From positions 372,001 through 436,000 of the forward strand of contig NZ_JQHM01000002.1 in assembly GCF_000749845.1 (NCBI RefSeq): a stretch of 64,000 nucleotides of DNA. The letters run 5' to 3'. Below, piece after piece: positions 32,103 through 43,169 of the stretch (its first letter is position 1; each line of letters begins with the position of its first letter). A program made the translations under genes and the position numbers. The notes under the pieces are model-generated. The model did not search any database. It was given only the letters and a program-made list of their open reading frames with translations, and had not been told where the DNA came from. Source of the stretch: Pectobacterium betavasculorum. GTDB taxonomy: Bacteria > Pseudomonadota > Gammaproteobacteria > Enterobacterales > Enterobacteriaceae.

Positions 32103-34973
32103 TTAATAATCGCTCATCGGCACACATGAACAGAACAGGTTACGGTCGCCGTAAACATCGTCCAGACGCTTCACGCTCGGCCAGTATTTGTGTTCGCTAC
32201 CAGCCGGGAATACCGCTAGCTCGCGGCTATATGGATGCGCCCAGTCGGCCACCAGCTCTGCCTGCGTGTGCGGCGCATTAACCAGCGGGTTGTCGTCCAG
32301 CGGCCATTCGCCCTGCGCAACGCGGTTGATTTCTGCACGGATTGCCAGCATCGCATCAATAAAGCGATCTATCTCGACCTGACTTTCTGATTCCGTCGGC
32401 TCCACCATCAGCGTGCCAGCTACCGGGAACGACATGGTCGGCGCATGAAAACCGTAATCAATCAGACGCTTGGCGATATCCATTTCGCTGATGCCAGTGC
32501 TTTCTTTGAGCGGACGAATATCCAGAATGCATTCGTGCGCGACACGACCGTCACGGCCGGTATAAAGCACCGGATACGCCTGCTGCAAGCGCGTTGCGAT
32601 GTAGTTAGCGTTCAGGATCGCCATCTGGCTGGCCTGTTTCAAGCCTTCCGCGCCCATCATACGAATGTACATCCAGCTAATCGGCAGGATAGACGCGCTA
32701 CCGAACGGTGCCGCAGAGACAGCGCCTTGTTCCGTCAGCACACCATCAATTTTGACCACCTGATGACCCGGAACAAACGGTGCCAGATGCGCTTTCACGC
32801 CAATCGGCCCCATACCCGGCCCACCGCCACCGTGCGGAATACAGAAGGTTTTATGCAGGTTCAGGTGCGATACGTCCGCGCCAATGTAGCCCGGCGTCGT
32901 AATGCCAACCTGGGCGTTCATATTCGCACCGTCCAGATATACCTGACCGCCGTATTGATGCACGATCTGGCATACTTCGCGAATCGTCTCTTCATAGACG
33001 CCGTGGGTAGACGGATAGGTCACCATGATGCAAGAAAGCTGTTCGCCCGCTGCCTGCGCCTTCTCACGCAGATCGTGCAGGTCGATATTGCCCTGTTTGT
33101 CACAGGCCACCACCACCACTTCCATCCCCGCCATCTGCGCCGATGCCGGGTTAGTCCCATGCGCGGAGCTAGGGATCAGACAGAGATGACGGCCAGCCTC
33201 ATTGCGGCTTTCATGATAGCGACGGATCGCCAACAGCCCCGCATATTCACCCTGTGCGCCCGAATTAGGCTGCATGCAAACCGCATCATAACCCGTCAAC
33301 TGCACCAGCCAGCCCGATAGCTGCTCGATCATCTGACGATAGCCCAGCGCCTGTTCCGGCGGACAGAACGGGTGCAGTTCGGCAAATTCCGGCCAGGTAA
33401 TCGGCAGCATTTCCGCCGCCGCGTTAAGCTTCATAGTGCAAGAACCGAGCGGGATCATCGCCTGATTCAGCGCCAGATCCTTACGCGCCAGACGGTGTAG
33501 ATAGCGCATCATCTCGGTTTCGCTGTGATAGCGGTTGAAAACCGGATGCGACAGGATCGCATCATGACGCAGCAACCCAGCCGGGATCGTTGCAGCCTGT
33601 TGACCGATGGACGCATCAAGCGCTTCAACATCCAGCCCGTGATCGTCACCTAACAACACCGCGAACAGCGCCAGCACGTCTTCACGCGTGGTCGCTTCAT
33701 CCAGCGTGATACCCACGGCACTCGCCAAATCGCTGCGCAGGTTGATGCCAAAACTTAATGCGCGGCTCAGCACCGCGTCTTTATCTGCAACCTCAATGGT
33801 TAGCGTGTCGAACCAGTTGCGGTGGCGCAGCAGTAGCCCACTCTGCGTTAACCCTGCCGCCAGAATGTCAGTCAGACGATGGATACGCCCTGCAATACGT
33901 TTAAGCCCTTCTGGGCCGTGGAACACCGCATACATCCCCGCAATGTTGGCCAGCAACACCTGCGAAGTACAAATATTAGAGTTCGCCTTCTCGCGGCGGA
34001 TGTGTTGTTCACGCGTCTGCATCGCCATGCGCAGCGCAGTATTGCCCGCCGCATCGCGCGACACGCCGATAATACGGCCCGGCATGGCACGTTTATGTTC
34101 ATCACGACAGGCGAAGAACGCCGCGTGTGGGCCACCGTAGCCCATCGGCACGCCGAAACGCTGTGCGGAACCAAAGACGATATCCGCGCCCTGCTTGCCC
34201 GGCGCGGTCAGCAGCACCAACGCCATAATATCTGACGCCACGCAGCTGACGACCTTACGCGCTTTCAGCGCCGCCATCAGGTCGCGATAATCGTGCAGTT
34301 CGCCCGTGGTTCCTGCCTGTTGCAGCAGGACGCCGAACACCGCATCGTCTTTCAGCGCCTCTTCAGCCTTACCGACCACAATTTCAAAGCCGAACGTTTC
34401 CGCACGGGTACGCACGACATCCAGCGTTTGCGGATGCACATCATCGGCAACAAAGAAACGCTCGGCCTGTTTGAGTTTACTGATGCGTTTTGCCATTGCC
34501 ATCGCTTCCGCAGCGGCGGTGGCTTCATCCAGCAACGAAGCGGAGGCCAGATCCAACCCAGTCAGATCCTGTGTAACCTGCTGGAAATTCAGCAGCGCTT
34601 CAAGACGCCCCTGAGAGACTTCTGGCTGGTACGGCGTATAGGCGGTGTACCAACCTGGGTTTTCCAGCACGTTACGTAAAATCACTGGCGGCATCAGCAC
34701 GGCGCTATAGCCCATGCCGATATAGCTCTTGTAACGTTGATTGCGTCCTGCAATGGCCTTCAACTCAGCTAGTGCATCATGCTCCGTCACGGCCTCCCCC
34801 ACCGCTGGCGAGCCAGGCAGTTGAATGTCCGCCGGAACAATCTGGCGAATCAGCGCATCCAGCGACGTCGCACCCACCACCGACAGCATGTGCTGCTGCT
34901 GGCTGACGGAAGGACCGATATGGCGCTCGATAAACGCGCCGTCATGTTCTAGTTGACTGAGTGTCTGGGTCAT
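32103..34973 (-). CDS. gcvP: Glycine dehydrogenase (decarboxylating), P protein
   Basis: From ATG 34973 (AGGAATTTACTGTA upstream) the protein begins [20 protein letters not shown] like E. coli GcvP and is 956 residues long. The PLP lysine is in [17 protein letters not shown] (about 700). It decarboxylates glycine and loads the aminomethyl group on the lipoyl arm of GcvH. Twelve extra codons upstream (to 35009) lack a good start and were not used. It is the last gene of gcvTHP. Confidence 0.96.
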   Translation of the reverse strand: MTQTLSQLEHDGAFIERHIGPSVSQQQHMLSVVGATSLDALIRQIVPADIQLPGSPAVGEAVTEHDALAELKAIAGRNQRYKSYIGMGYSAVLMPPVILRNVLENPGWYTAYTPYQPEVSQGRLEALLNFQQVTQDLTGLDLASASLLDEATAAAEAMAMAKRISKLKQAERFFVADDVHPQTLDVVRTRAETFGFEIVVGKAEEALKDDAVFGVLLQQAGTTGELHDYRDLMAALKARKVVSCVASDIMALVLLTAPGKQGADIVFGSAQRFGVPMGYGGPHAAFFACRDEHKRAMPGRIIGVSRDAAGNTALRMAMQTREQHIRREKANSNICTSQVLLANIAGMYAVFHGPEGLKRIAGRIHRLTDILAAGLTQSGLLLRHRNWFDTLTIEVADKDAVLSRALSFGINLRSDLASAVGITLDEATTREDVLALFAVLLGDDHGLDVEALDASIGQQAATIPAGLLRHDAILSHPVFNRYHSETEMMRYLHRLARKDLALNQAMIPLGSCTMKLNAAAEMLPITWPEFAELHPFCPPEQALGYRQMIEQLSGWLVQLTGYDAVCMQPNSGAQGEYAGLLAIRRYHESRNEAGRHLCLIPSSAHGTNPASAQMAGMEVVVVACDKQGNIDLHDLREKAQAAGEQLSCIMVTYPSTHGVYEETIREVCQIVHQYGGQVYLDGANMNAQVGITTPGYIGADVSHLNLHKTFCIPHGGGGPGMGPIGVKAHLAPFVPGHQVVKIDGVLTEQGAVSAAPFGSASILPISWMYIRMMGAEGLKQASQMAILNANYIATRLQQAYPVLYTGRDGRVAHECILDIRPLKESTGISEMDIAKRLIDYGFHAPTMSFPVAGTLMVEPTESESQVEIDRFIDAMLAIRAEINRVAQGEWPLDDNPLVNAPHTQAELVADWAHPYSRELAVFPAGSEHKYWPSVKRLDDVYGDRNLFCSCVPMSDY

Positions 34974-35048
34974 TACAGTAAATTCCTGCATCAATCGTGC
35001 CTGCATCAATCGTGATAGCTACCGCATTGGAATACGACGCGAGAGAAT

Positions 35049-35081
35049 AAAATAAAACGCCCCAGCACAGAGGCCGGGGCG
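35049..35081 (-). terminator. Intercistronic terminator-like hairpin gcvH/gcvP
   Basis: On the minus strand CGCCCC pairs with GGGGCG and is followed directly by TTTTATTTT, in the 114 bp between gcvH and gcvP. It looks like a full intrinsic terminator inside the operon and should lower gcvP expression relative to gcvTH. Confidence 0.7.
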
Positions 35082-35087
35082 CGATAA

Positions 35088-35480
35088 CTACTCATCTTCT
35101 TCTAACGACGCCTGATAGCCTTCGGCATCAAGCAGTTCATCCAAATCAGACTCATCAGAAATTCTGATACGGAACAGCCAGCCGTCGGTATAAGGTGCGC
35201 TGTTGACCAGCTCAGGGGCGTTTTCCAGGTCTTCGTTAACTTCCACGATCTCACCGCTGATAGGCGCATAAATATCCGAAGCTGCTTTTACCGACTCCGC
35301 CACCGCGCAATCATCACCTGCCGCTATGACCGTGCCCACTTCAGGTAAATCGATAAAAACCATGTCACCCAGAAGCTCCTGCGCGTGTTCGGTAATACCC
35401 ACGCTGTAGATACCATCACCTTCATGCAGAACCCATTCATGTGACGTGGTGTATTTTAATTCTGCTGGTACATTGCTCAT
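35088..35480 (-). CDS. gcvH: Glycine cleavage system H protein
   Basis: The 130-residue lipoyl carrier has the lipoylated lysine in [13 protein letters not shown] (about residue 65) and the family opening [10 protein letters not shown]. It shuttles the aminomethyl group from GcvP to GcvT. It lies 59 bp after gcvT. Confidence 0.97.
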   Translation of the reverse strand: MSNVPAELKYTTSHEWVLHEGDGIYSVGITEHAQELLGDMVFIDLPEVGTVIAAGDDCAVAESVKAASDIYAPISGEIVEVNEDLENAPELVNSAPYTDGWLFRIRISDESDLDELLDAEGYQASLEEDE

Positions 35481-35539
35481 TGCATCCCCTTTCGTAAAAT
35501 CGTCAATCCTATGGGCTTATTGTGATAAGCACGCGGCTA

Positions 35540-36655
35540 TTAATACTGAACGATGGCTTTTCCGGCACGGACAAAGCCGGGTTTGGTGACGTGGACGGGC
35601 AGCTCGCGGTTACGAATCTGCACGATTGCCTGTTCACCAATCCCCGCCGGAACCCGCGCCAGCGCGATACTGACGCCAAGCGTCGGTGAGAACGATCCGC
35701 TGGTGATCGTTCCTTCGCGCATCACACCATCACTATCAGTAAAGCGCACAGGTAAATCATTGCGCAATACGCCTTTTTCCGTCAGCACCAAACCAACCAG
35801 TTGCTCAGTGCCTTTTTCACGTTGATGCGTTAACGCCTCACGCCCGATAAACTGGCGGTCTTCCGGCTGCCAGGCGATTGTCCAGCCCATATTGGCTGCC
35901 AGCGGCGAAATACCCTCATCCATATCCTGACCGTACAGGTTCATACCGGCTTCCAGCCGCAGCGTATCGCGTGCGCCCAGTCCACAAGGCTTCACGCCAA
36001 TCGCCAGCAGTTGCTGCCAGAAATCGACCACCTGCTCATTTGGCAGTGCAATTTCATAACCCGCTTCGCCCGTATATCCCGTCGTGGCGACGAAGAAGTC
36101 CCCTACCTGCTTGCCAAAAAACGGCTTCATGCTGGCAACCGCAGCCACGTCTTCATCACTCAGGCCTTTTGCCTTCAGGAGGCCTTGAACTTTTTCTTGC
36201 GCCTGCGGACCTTGTACCGCGACGAGTGCCAGCTCGTCACGCTCACGGATTTCGACACCGAACGCGGCAGCATGCTGCTCGATCCAGGCGAGATCTTTCT
36301 CACGCGTTGCGGAGTTCACTACCAAACGGAAATAGTCTTCCGTCAGAAAATAAACAATCAGATCGTCGATCACGCCGCCGGAAGCATTCAGCATGCCGGT
36401 ATAAAGCGCTTTTCCTGGCTGTGTGAGTTTGGCGACATCATTCGCCAGCAGATAACGCAGGAACTCACGGGTTCTCACACCGTGCAAATCGACGATAGTC
36501 ATGTGGGAGACATCAAAAATGCCAGCGTCCCGACGCACAATGTGGTGCTCATCCAGTTGGGAGCCGTAATGCAGTGGCATCATCCAGCCGTGAAAATCCA
36601 CCATTTTGGCGCCATCGGCCAGATGTTGTTGGTACAACGGGGTCTGCTTTGCCAT
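35540..36655 (-). CDS. gcvT: Aminomethyltransferase, T protein
   Basis: The 371-residue folate enzyme starts [20 protein letters not shown] and contains [12 protein letters not shown] and [11 protein letters not shown] (residues about 25-55), [11 protein letters not shown] (about 194-204) and the C-terminal barrel. It transfers the methylene group from the H protein to tetrahydrofolate and releases ammonia. It is the first gene of gcvTHP, so its upstream region carries operon control. Confidence 0.97.
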   Translation of the reverse strand: MAKQTPLYQQHLADGAKMVDFHGWMMPLHYGSQLDEHHIVRRDAGIFDVSHMTIVDLHGVRTREFLRYLLANDVAKLTQPGKALYTGMLNASGGVIDDLIVYFLTEDYFRLVVNSATREKDLAWIEQHAAAFGVEIRERDELALVAVQGPQAQEKVQGLLKAKGLSDEDVAAVASMKPFFGKQVGDFFVATTGYTGEAGYEIALPNEQVVDFWQQLLAIGVKPCGLGARDTLRLEAGMNLYGQDMDEGISPLAANMGWTIAWQPEDRQFIGREALTHQREKGTEQLVGLVLTEKGVLRNDLPVRFTDSDGVMREGTITSGSFSPTLGVSIALARVPAGIGEQAIVQIRNRELPVHVTKPGFVRAGKAIVQY

Positions 36656-37174
36656 TCCTCATCCCTCTTCAGCGCATGGCGCTCAGGCGATAAAACACAC
36701 TGCGCAAACGATATCTTCTGACTGAACTTACCACCGAAGCGCAGGTTAAACCACACTCTTAGTCATAAGATAAATTATATATAAAGAGAGGAAAATCGAG
36801 TCACTCACAAAAAATAAAGTAGCGTAATATGCTTAATAACTTAAAAAATTAAGCACGTAAATCATTAAAATGAGTGAATACCACAAATTAATGACATTAA
36901 AACTGGATAATTCCGGTAATGCCAACTGAAGAAAAAATCCATTCGGATTAGATAAAATAATGATAAAAACAGACTTAAATTAGATTTTTTCAATCAAAAC
37001 CTAACAACGAATCTCAGCCTTACTTCTTCCGTTACGCAACCGCCATCACGTTTCTGTGAGCCACTTCTCAAGCGTCTTTACCTCAGTGCCTGCGGACAAG
37101 ATGACATGGCAGCAGGAGGAAGGCGCTCGCCACTTGTTTTTTCCATACTGATAGCAAGGAAGGTACAAGGTATA
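36656..37174 (-). promoter_or_regulatory. gcv operon control region
   Basis: About 520 bp without a gene, very AT-rich between 36765 and 37000. It contains an 8-bp inverted repeat TGCTTAAT/ATTAAGCA (36830-36837, 36848-36855) and several A/T tracts. In E. coli the gcvT promoter is bound by GcvA and, over a long AT-rich stretch, by Lrp; the composition here fits that but no individual site was identified. Confidence 0.45.
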
Positions 37175-37200
37175 GCCACCCGCGAATCCCTGTGGGTGGC
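37175..37200 (-). terminator. Terminator of the alpha/beta-hydrolase gene
   Basis: GCCACCC pairs with GGGTGGC around a 12-nt loop, six bases after the stop at 37207. The T tail is poor on the minus strand, and CCTTTCG follows on the plus strand. Confidence 0.5.
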
Positions 37201-37206
37201 CTTTCG

Positions 37207-38670
37207 CTATTGCGGGATCTTCTCTTCAATACGTTGAATTAAATAGGGATAAAACGGGTTCGACGATAGGCGCAATAACGTATCCAGATCGACCACCAGC
37301 GCGGAGCGCTCCCCTCTTGGAGTAATTTTCCCCAGCGGTAAGCCAAACTCGGTCGGGTTCTGCGAGAAACGACCGTACAACGAATCCGAATCCGGGAACG
37401 GCAGCGCGACATGCGATAGCGAATACACGTCCGATGGATAATCCATTCCCAGTTCGCGAGTCTGTTCTTGCATCGTTCCCGCCGCGACGTCAAATGCCAC
37501 AGCATGTGCGCTATTCGGTGCGGCGTTGGAAATCACTGTCGTATCGTAATGACGCGGTGTGGCAGGTAACAGTTGGCTGACGGCACCATTCGTCGACTCA
37601 CGCAGAAGCGGGCCGAAATTGACGGTACGGTTGACATCAAAGAGCACCAACTGACTGCGGTTAGCAGGCAGCAAATTATAGAACGCCGTAATGACCGCAC
37701 GCGTACTGACAGTGAAATCCATCACCGACTGAAATGTCAGCACAGGTGGCAAATTAACCAACGCGTTCGCCTGCGCTTTACGACTTAGCTGACTCTGAAG
37801 CTCGTGCGTCAACAGCCAGGATTGGCGCGCGCCGTTTACCGGAAAGGAGTTGTACTTGAAGGGATTGAATTCCGGCAAAATACCCAGCCAGGCAGATTTG
37901 GCAAAGGCCGGGAAGATCGCGGGCAGCCCAGCCAACCCTGCAAAGCGCGCATAGCTGGTAATGCCGATCATGGGGGAAATGAGGATAAGTTGATCGGGAC
38001 GCACCAGCGCCGGATTATCCAACGTATCCAGTGTGTACTTCAGTGCCAGCGCACCACCATTGGAAAACCCGACGATATGCAGCGGCAGCGTCTGGCCCTG
38101 CGGCGTCTTCAAGTGCGATGTCGCCTCACGTACCGCCAGACGCGTGGCTGCCAGCCAATCTTCCCATTGCACGTCGGTCAGCGCCCCCGGCACCGTCCCG
38201 TGCGCAGGCAAACGAATTCCAACGACGAAAAAACCACGCTGGCGATAACGCTCCGCAATATGACGCAAGCTGTAAGGAGAGTCGGTCAGGCCATGCAACA
38301 TCACCACTGCGCCTTTCAGTTCCCCTTCTGGCGACAATTCATAGGAACGGTTCCAGTCGTGCTGAAATTTCCCCGGATAAACCGGGCTGCCCGAAAAGTA
38401 ACGGTTAACCGAACGCTGCTCATCCTCGTCCAGCTCCTGCGTTACATGCTGATTAACCTGCTGGAAGATGAGCGATTCCTGCTTTAAATACGTCGTCCAG
38501 TCGCTCTTATCCAACTCATCAGCCGACAATTCATCCGGCACATAGGTATGCCAGGGCGCAAGCGGTGGCCCGCTTTGCGTATCATAAACACGAATAGCCA
38601 GCAGTGTTATCGCGATAACCCCGATCACGATAAGACCGCGTCTGATGCGTCGCCGTACAGATTTCAGCAT
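37207..38670 (-). CDS. Membrane-anchored alpha/beta hydrolase
   Basis: The 487-residue protein has a basic N-terminus and one membrane segment (LIVIGVIAITLLAIRVY, about 14-30), so the enzyme domain is probably periplasmic. It shows VMLHGLTDSPYSLRHIA (oxyanion region, about 122-138) and the nucleophile elbow GFSNGGALAL (about 196-205). A serine carboxylesterase or lipase-like role follows from the fold; substrate unknown. It is on the same strand downstream of alsS by 132 bp, too far to claim an operon. Confidence 0.78.
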   Translation of the reverse strand: MLKSVRRRIRRGLIVIGVIAITLLAIRVYDTQSGPPLAPWHTYVPDELSADELDKSDWTTYLKQESLIFQQVNQHVTQELDEDEQRSVNRYFSGSPVYPGKFQHDWNRSYELSPEGELKGAVVMLHGLTDSPYSLRHIAERYRQRGFFVVGIRLPAHGTVPGALTDVQWEDWLAATRLAVREATSHLKTPQGQTLPLHIVGFSNGGALALKYTLDTLDNPALVRPDQLILISPMIGITSYARFAGLAGLPAIFPAFAKSAWLGILPEFNPFKYNSFPVNGARQSWLLTHELQSQLSRKAQANALVNLPPVLTFQSVMDFTVSTRAVITAFYNLLPANRSQLVLFDVNRTVNFGPLLRESTNGAVSQLLPATPRHYDTTVISNAAPNSAHAVAFDVAAGTMQEQTRELGMDYPSDVYSLSHVALPFPDSDSLYGRFSQNPTEFGLPLGKITPRGERSALVVDLDTLLRLSSNPFYPYLIQRIEEKIPQ

Positions 38671-38802
38671 GGTGTATCCCTTCTCATTACCGTATGACCA
38701 TGCCGAAGATTCTAAAGAAAATGATGCAGGCGCACACCGTATTATTCAGGGAAACGCATCATGTCCGCCCGAGCCAATACGAGCGGACAGTCGTCTGTAA
38801 TA

Positions 38803-40482
38803 TTAGATCAGTACGCTGATGTTCAAATTCCCCATTAACCAGTGGTTGTCGGAATAATCAACCGGAATGGCAATGACTGCGGGGCCGTCAACGTCCATTG
38901 CCTGCCTGAGTTTGCTAACCAGTTCATCGGCCGACTCCACCGCAAACCCTTTGGCACCAAATGCTTCCGCATAGGCTTTGAAATCTATCGGCCCAAACGC
39001 CACGCCTGCCGGACGATGGTATTTGTGCTGTTGCTGGATTTCTACCATGTTGTAGCCGTTATCCACCCAGATGATATGTAGGAGATTGCTTTTCAGACGT
39101 ACCGCCGTTTCCAGTTCCATGCTGGATTGCATAAATCCACCGTCGCCAGAAACAGAGACCACTTTTTTGCCAGGCTGTATCAGAGATGCGGCTATCGCCC
39201 ACGGTAATGCCACGCCCATGGTCTGCTGACCGTTAGTCATCAGAATCTGTCGCGCCCGGAAGCTATACAGATAACGCGCCAGCCAGATATGGAAGCTCCC
39301 CATATCCACACACAGCGTGACATCCTCATTCACGATGTCCTGCATCGCCCTTACCAGACGCAGAGGGTGGATCGCAAATCCCGCCATGTTGATAGCCCGC
39401 GTGCTGAGATCGTGCCGCTGGCGCTGGCGATCCTGCAATACAGACTGTGTATCAGCGGACAAGATAAACGGTTCATTGATGCAGGCATTCAACGTGTCCA
39501 CCGTCATCGCGATATTCCCTAACAGCTCGATATCGGGACGATACGCACTGTCGATCTCCGCCCGCAGCACATCGATGTGGATCAGCGTCGCCTTACCGCT
39601 ATTCCACAAAACCGGATCGTACTCAATCGGGCTGTAACCCACGGTCACGATCACGTCCGCCTGTTGCAGTAGCTTATCGCCAGCCTGATTGTTGAATAAT
39701 CCGACACGTCCGGCAAAGTGATCGAACTGCTGCTGATCAATCACGCCAGCAGCCTGATACGTGCTGGTCACAGGCAGTTTGCTATGGTGAAGGAAACGGC
39801 GCAGTGCCTGTGCATTTTCCTGCTGGCTGGCCATTAATCCGAGCAACAACACTGGATTTTTAGCCTGCCGCAGCCGTTTGGCCGCTTCGGCAATGTCACT
39901 CTGTGGCGCACCGTTTAACAGCGGCAAATGCGGACAGGCCAGCACCGGGCTCGTCACCGGTTCATTGACGATATCCTGCGGCAGGCTGACAAATGCTGCG
40001 CCCGGACGCCCGCTTTCCGCCGCCCGAAAAGCATTAGCCAGTACTTCCGAAATGGCACTGGATGCGGTGACTTCCGCACTGAATTTACTGACCGGTTGAA
40101 ACAGGCTGACAGTGTCGAGGCTCTGGTGCGTCAACTTGAGCTTATCCGCTCGCTTGACCGCTCCCCCCAGCGCGACAACAGCATCCCCTTCTGCGGTTGC
40201 CGTCGCCAATCCGGTCACCAGATTGGAACAGCCGGGGCCGGATGTCACCAACGTCACGCCAGCTTTCCCCGTGAGACGGCCTATTGCCGCCGCCATAAAT
40301 GCGCCGTTCGCCTCATGCCGTACCGGGATCGTTTGAATCGTCGAGTCTTCCAGCGCATCAAACACGCGATCGATTTTTGCGCCGGGAATACCAAAAATAT
40401 GCTTCACGCCCTGCGCTTCCAGATGCTTTACAACCAGCTCGGCTCCGCTATTCCAGCTTTGCTGTTCGGTGGACTTTTCCAT
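38803..40482 (-). CDS. alsS: Catabolic acetolactate synthase
   Basis: This 559-residue thiamine-diphosphate enzyme has the catalytic glutamate in [10 protein letters not shown] (about 58), [17 protein letters not shown] (about 79-95) and the ThDP-binding motif [15 protein letters not shown] (about 445). It condenses two pyruvates to 2-acetolactate. It is of the FAD-independent butanediol-pathway type: it has no small-subunit gene nearby and is paired with the decarboxylase gene 21 bp upstream. Klebsiella names it budB. Confidence 0.93.
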   Translation of the reverse strand: MEKSTEQQSWNSGAELVVKHLEAQGVKHIFGIPGAKIDRVFDALEDSTIQTIPVRHEANGAFMAAAIGRLTGKAGVTLVTSGPGCSNLVTGLATATAEGDAVVALGGAVKRADKLKLTHQSLDTVSLFQPVSKFSAEVTASSAISEVLANAFRAAESGRPGAAFVSLPQDIVNEPVTSPVLACPHLPLLNGAPQSDIAEAAKRLRQAKNPVLLLGLMASQQENAQALRRFLHHSKLPVTSTYQAAGVIDQQQFDHFAGRVGLFNNQAGDKLLQQADVIVTVGYSPIEYDPVLWNSGKATLIHIDVLRAEIDSAYRPDIELLGNIAMTVDTLNACINEPFILSADTQSVLQDRQRQRHDLSTRAINMAGFAIHPLRLVRAMQDIVNEDVTLCVDMGSFHIWLARYLYSFRARQILMTNGQQTMGVALPWAIAASLIQPGKKVVSVSGDGGFMQSSMELETAVRLKSNLLHIIWVDNGYNMVEIQQQHKYHRPAGVAFGPIDFKAYAEAFGAKGFAVESADELVSKLRQAMDVDGPAVIAIPVDYSDNHWLMGNLNISVLI

Positions 40483-40503
40483 GACATAACTCCGATGAAA
40501 TGA

Positions 40504-41286
40504 CTAGCTCTCTACTGACTTGATTACGCTATTGAGGTTTTCTGATGACAGATCGGCATTGAGAAATTCCCGATCCTGAGGCAGGTCGATGATCAATTTG
40601 GCGATCACGCCAAACGTCAGCGTGCCGTTTTCAACGTCATAATTCAGAATATGGCCACCGCCTTGGCGATCGTCAGTAATAAAATGTTCGTGGTAACCCG
40701 CGACATTAATTCCCTGAGTATAAGCTGGGCTGCGAAACCCAATAATGCTGCCGCTGCGGTGTTCAAAATGAAACGTTGGTTGCCCTTCAATCGCTTCCTG
40801 CATCGGTTTATAAGGCCGACACTGACGGGGAACAGTACGGGTTTCCACGCAGCGAAAATGCCCATCAATCCGCAAGGCGCAGAACAGGTTGTCCGTCCCC
40901 ACGATTTCATCGATTTGGCGATGTACTTCCTCGCGCGAGGTCCAGCGATCAAAACGGATCATTTCTGTCGGGCGAAAAAATGTCATGACTGCAAACGGCG
41001 TTTTTTGATCTGGCTTCGCCGCCCGTGCGCTGCCATCGGATAACAGCTGGAAAATCTGGCTATTCAATGCAACCAGTTCCCCATCCAAACTATTAAATGT
41101 TCCTAATCCAAAGTCACCGTGTTCCAGTAATTCAGCCATCGTTCGGCTGCCTTCGTATATGCCATTTATTAGCCCACTCATTAATGAGGTCTGATAAATA
41201 ACGCAGTCTGCGTGCTCCCGCCGGAAGTCATTAGCATAGTTAGCAAAAGCTTCCTCACAGGATTGTTCACCTACACTCGTTTTCAT
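40504..41286 (-). CDS. budA: Alpha-acetolactate decarboxylase
   Basis: The 260-residue protein has the family residues YQTSLMSGLINGIYEG (about 31-46), the zinc-binding HFEHRSGSIIGFRSP region and GYHEHFITDDRQGGGH (about 196-211) with two more zinc-ligand histidines. It converts 2-acetolactate to acetoin, limiting acidification during fermentation. GAGAAGGA precedes ATG 41286. It leads the budA-alsS operon, divergent from a LysR regulator. No acetoin reductase gene is in the window. Confidence 0.95.
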   Translation of the reverse strand: MKTSVGEQSCEEAFANYANDFRREHADCVIYQTSLMSGLINGIYEGSRTMAELLEHGDFGLGTFNSLDGELVALNSQIFQLLSDGSARAAKPDQKTPFAVMTFFRPTEMIRFDRWTSREEVHRQIDEIVGTDNLFCALRIDGHFRCVETRTVPRQCRPYKPMQEAIEGQPTFHFEHRSGSIIGFRSPAYTQGINVAGYHEHFITDDRQGGGHILNYDVENGTLTFGVIAKLIIDLPQDREFLNADLSSENLNSVIKSVES

Positions 41287-41415
41287 ACATTCCTTCTCAC
41301 CGCACCAATTACTTAATAATTACTAATATTTAGATAAAGATTGACGCGGGAGAGGACAAAATTCCAATATGCAATAAAGGTCATTTCAAGATCGGAAAGA
41401 TATGGAGTTACGTGA

Positions 41416-42318
41416 ATGGAACTACGTTACCTACGCTATTTTGTCGCCGTTGCACAAGCCCGGCATTTCACTCGTGCGGCAGAAAATCTGGGAATGTCAC
41501 AACCGCCCTTAAGCCAACAGATCAAGAAATTCGAGCAGGAGATCGGTACACCGCTGTTCAAGCGACTGACGCGTGGTGTAGAAATGACGGAGGCGGGACA
41601 AGCGCTGTATGAGGACGCACGCCAGATTTTGCAACTCACCGATTCAGCAATCGCCCGGACAAGAAGCATCGCGCGAGGCGAGAAAGGTAGCCTGAACGTG
41701 GGTTTCTCACCATCGGCCATGTTCCATCCCACCGTGCTTGAGCTGCTGCACCGCTACTGTCAGCAGCATCCTCATGTTCAGCCGTTACCGAAGGAAGAAA
41801 ACCCGGCAATACTCATCACCGCGCTGCAAGAACGCCATATCGACATCGCATTTCTGCGCTTACCCTGCGATCTCAGTGATGATATTAACGGGGAAATTTT
41901 GGCAGAAGAACCAATGAAATTGGTGTTGCCCGCTGAACATGCGCTTAGCCATAAAACACAGGTCTCGCTGAGCGAGCTGCGACAGGAACCGCTGATTATT
42001 TTCCCACGCGAGGTGTGTCCAGGACTGCACGATATGATTATTCGTACCTGCTATCTGTCAGGCTATGGTCCCAGACCCAGTCCCTTTGCACCACAGTTAA
42101 TGGCCACCATTGGGATGGTCGCAGCAGGCTTCGGTATCACCCTTGTACCAGAATCACTCGCCTGTATTAAGGCTGATAATGTGACCTATCATGATATCGG
42201 CATGCCCGAAGTCCATACACAAATTGCGGCTATCTGGCGCAAACATGAACGATCGGCTGCGATCGTGAATATGATTCACCTAATACGCCAGCATCTGAGC
42301 AGCCAACGTACTGATTAA
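41416..42318 (+). CDS. budR: LysR-family regulator of the acetolactate operon
   Basis: The 300-residue protein begins MELRYLRYFVAVAQARHFTR with a winged helix-turn-helix (AAENLGMSQPPLSQQIKKFE) and continues with a LysR effector domain. It is divergent from budA by 129 bp, the arrangement of BudR/AlsR, which activate acetoin genes in response to acetate or low pH. The symbol rests on context as much as on similarity. Confidence 0.8.
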   Translation: MELRYLRYFVAVAQARHFTRAAENLGMSQPPLSQQIKKFEQEIGTPLFKRLTRGVEMTEAGQALYEDARQILQLTDSAIARTRSIARGEKGSLNVGFSPSAMFHPTVLELLHRYCQQHPHVQPLPKEENPAILITALQERHIDIAFLRLPCDLSDDINGEILAEEPMKLVLPAEHALSHKTQVSLSELRQEPLIIFPREVCPGLHDMIIRTCYLSGYGPRPSPFAPQLMATIGMVAAGFGITLVPESLACIKADNVTYHDIGMPEVHTQIAAIWRKHERSAAIVNMIHLIRQHLSSQRTD

Positions 42319-42386
42319 CGTTGTCAGGTAGAAAATTCCGGCCATCTACTCGTCAAAAAACTAGTAATTGATATAAATTCTTATAT

Positions 42387-42405
42387 GATATTAGTTATCA
42401 TTATC
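42387..42405 (-). promoter_or_regulatory. Fur-box-like site upstream of the DUF1435 gene
   Basis: Read on the minus strand the site is GATAATGATAACTAATATC, matching 16 of 19 positions of the Fur consensus GATAATGATAATCATTATC. It lies 20 bases before ATG 42425, where binding would block transcription or initiation. Confidence 0.5.
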
Positions 42406-42424
42406 ATTTTTGACGGGTGGGAAA

Positions 42425-42715
42425 ATGCTGACAGCAATGATCACGGCTTGCGGGCTATGGGGTGTGAGCTGGTGTATGGGGAAGCATCTGTCTAGTGCCT
42501 GGGGCGTGCTATTACCTTGTGCCATCATGCCGCTACTCGCGCTGCTCGATCTAAACCTGACACACCTGAAAGTGATTATCGCCATCGCGCTGCTGGCGAC
42601 CCTTGTCATGCTGTTTCATCAACGTTTGCGCCACTATTTACTGCTGCCCTCTTGCATTGCGCTGGCTGGCGGTTTGGCGGCACTGTCCGTCATGTTTAAT
42701 TTGACGACGCTATAA
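42425..42715 (+). CDS. DUF1435-family small membrane protein
   Basis: The 96-residue product has about three hydrophobic segments and the run SAWGVLLPCAIMPLLALLDL and MLFHQRLRHYLLLPSCIALA, which I recall from the DUF1435 family of enterobacterial inner-membrane proteins. Function is unknown. GGGTGGGAAA precedes the start. A Fur-box-like sequence sits just upstream, so iron control is possible. Confidence 0.65.
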   Translation: MLTAMITACGLWGVSWCMGKHLSSAWGVLLPCAIMPLLALLDLNLTHLKVIIAIALLATLVMLFHQRLRHYLLLPSCIALAGGLAALSVMFNLTTL

Positions 42716-42841
42716 ACACAAGATACAGGTGAAATAATGAACGACACAGAATGGCGTACAAACGCAGAAAACCGCTATAGCCAGGAATAGGACAAAAGGG
42801 AACAAATAAGGGGAAAATCAGGAAGATACTGAGGCGTTCGG

Positions 42842-42928
42842 TGGTGCGAAGAGAGGGACTTGAACCCTCACGTCCGTAAGGACACTAACACCTGAAGCTA
42901 GCGCGTCTACCAATTCCGCCACCTTCGC
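42842..42928 (-). tRNA. leuV: tRNA-Leu (anticodon CAG), copy 1
   Basis: The 87-nt class II tRNA has acceptor GCGAAGG, a D-arm with GGCGGAATTGGTAGACGCGC, anticodon loop TTCAGGT (CAG), a long variable arm, T-arm GGTTCAAGTCC and encoded CCA. It differs from copies 2 and 3 in the variable region (GTCCTTACGGAC against GTTCTTACGGAC). Confidence 0.96.
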
Positions 42929-43005
42929 ACTGAGAACGTTGCTTGTCTTATACAATAACTGTCTTATGCGGTAAACCTGTCTTACGTGTTAGATCTATCA
43001 CGACA

Positions 43006-43092
43006 TGGTGCGAAGAGAGGGACTTGAACCCTCACGTCCGTAAGAACACTAACACCTGAAGCTAGCGCGTCTACCAATTCCGCCACCTTCGC
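43006..43092 (-). tRNA. leuP: tRNA-Leu (anticodon CAG), copy 2
   Basis: It is identical in layout to copy 1, with anticodon CAG and encoded CCA. The spacing and orientation match the E. coli leuQPV type cluster, transcribed as one precursor from the 43256 side. Confidence 0.96.
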
Positions 43093-43169
43093 AACGCTGT
43101 CATCTATTTCTGGTCACGCAATACTGATTACTGCTTCGGTTCGACAAACCAGAACCGTTGTAGTGATGT

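Noticed and set aside
32445-33320. 291-codon plus-strand frame
   Set aside because: Antisense to gcvP with a histidine/arginine-rich product typical of shadow frames.
36830-36855. TGCTTAAT/ATTAAGCA inverted repeat as a terminator or small-RNA gene
   Set aside because: The stem is pure AT-rich with no T tail; more likely part of the AT-rich gcv control region.
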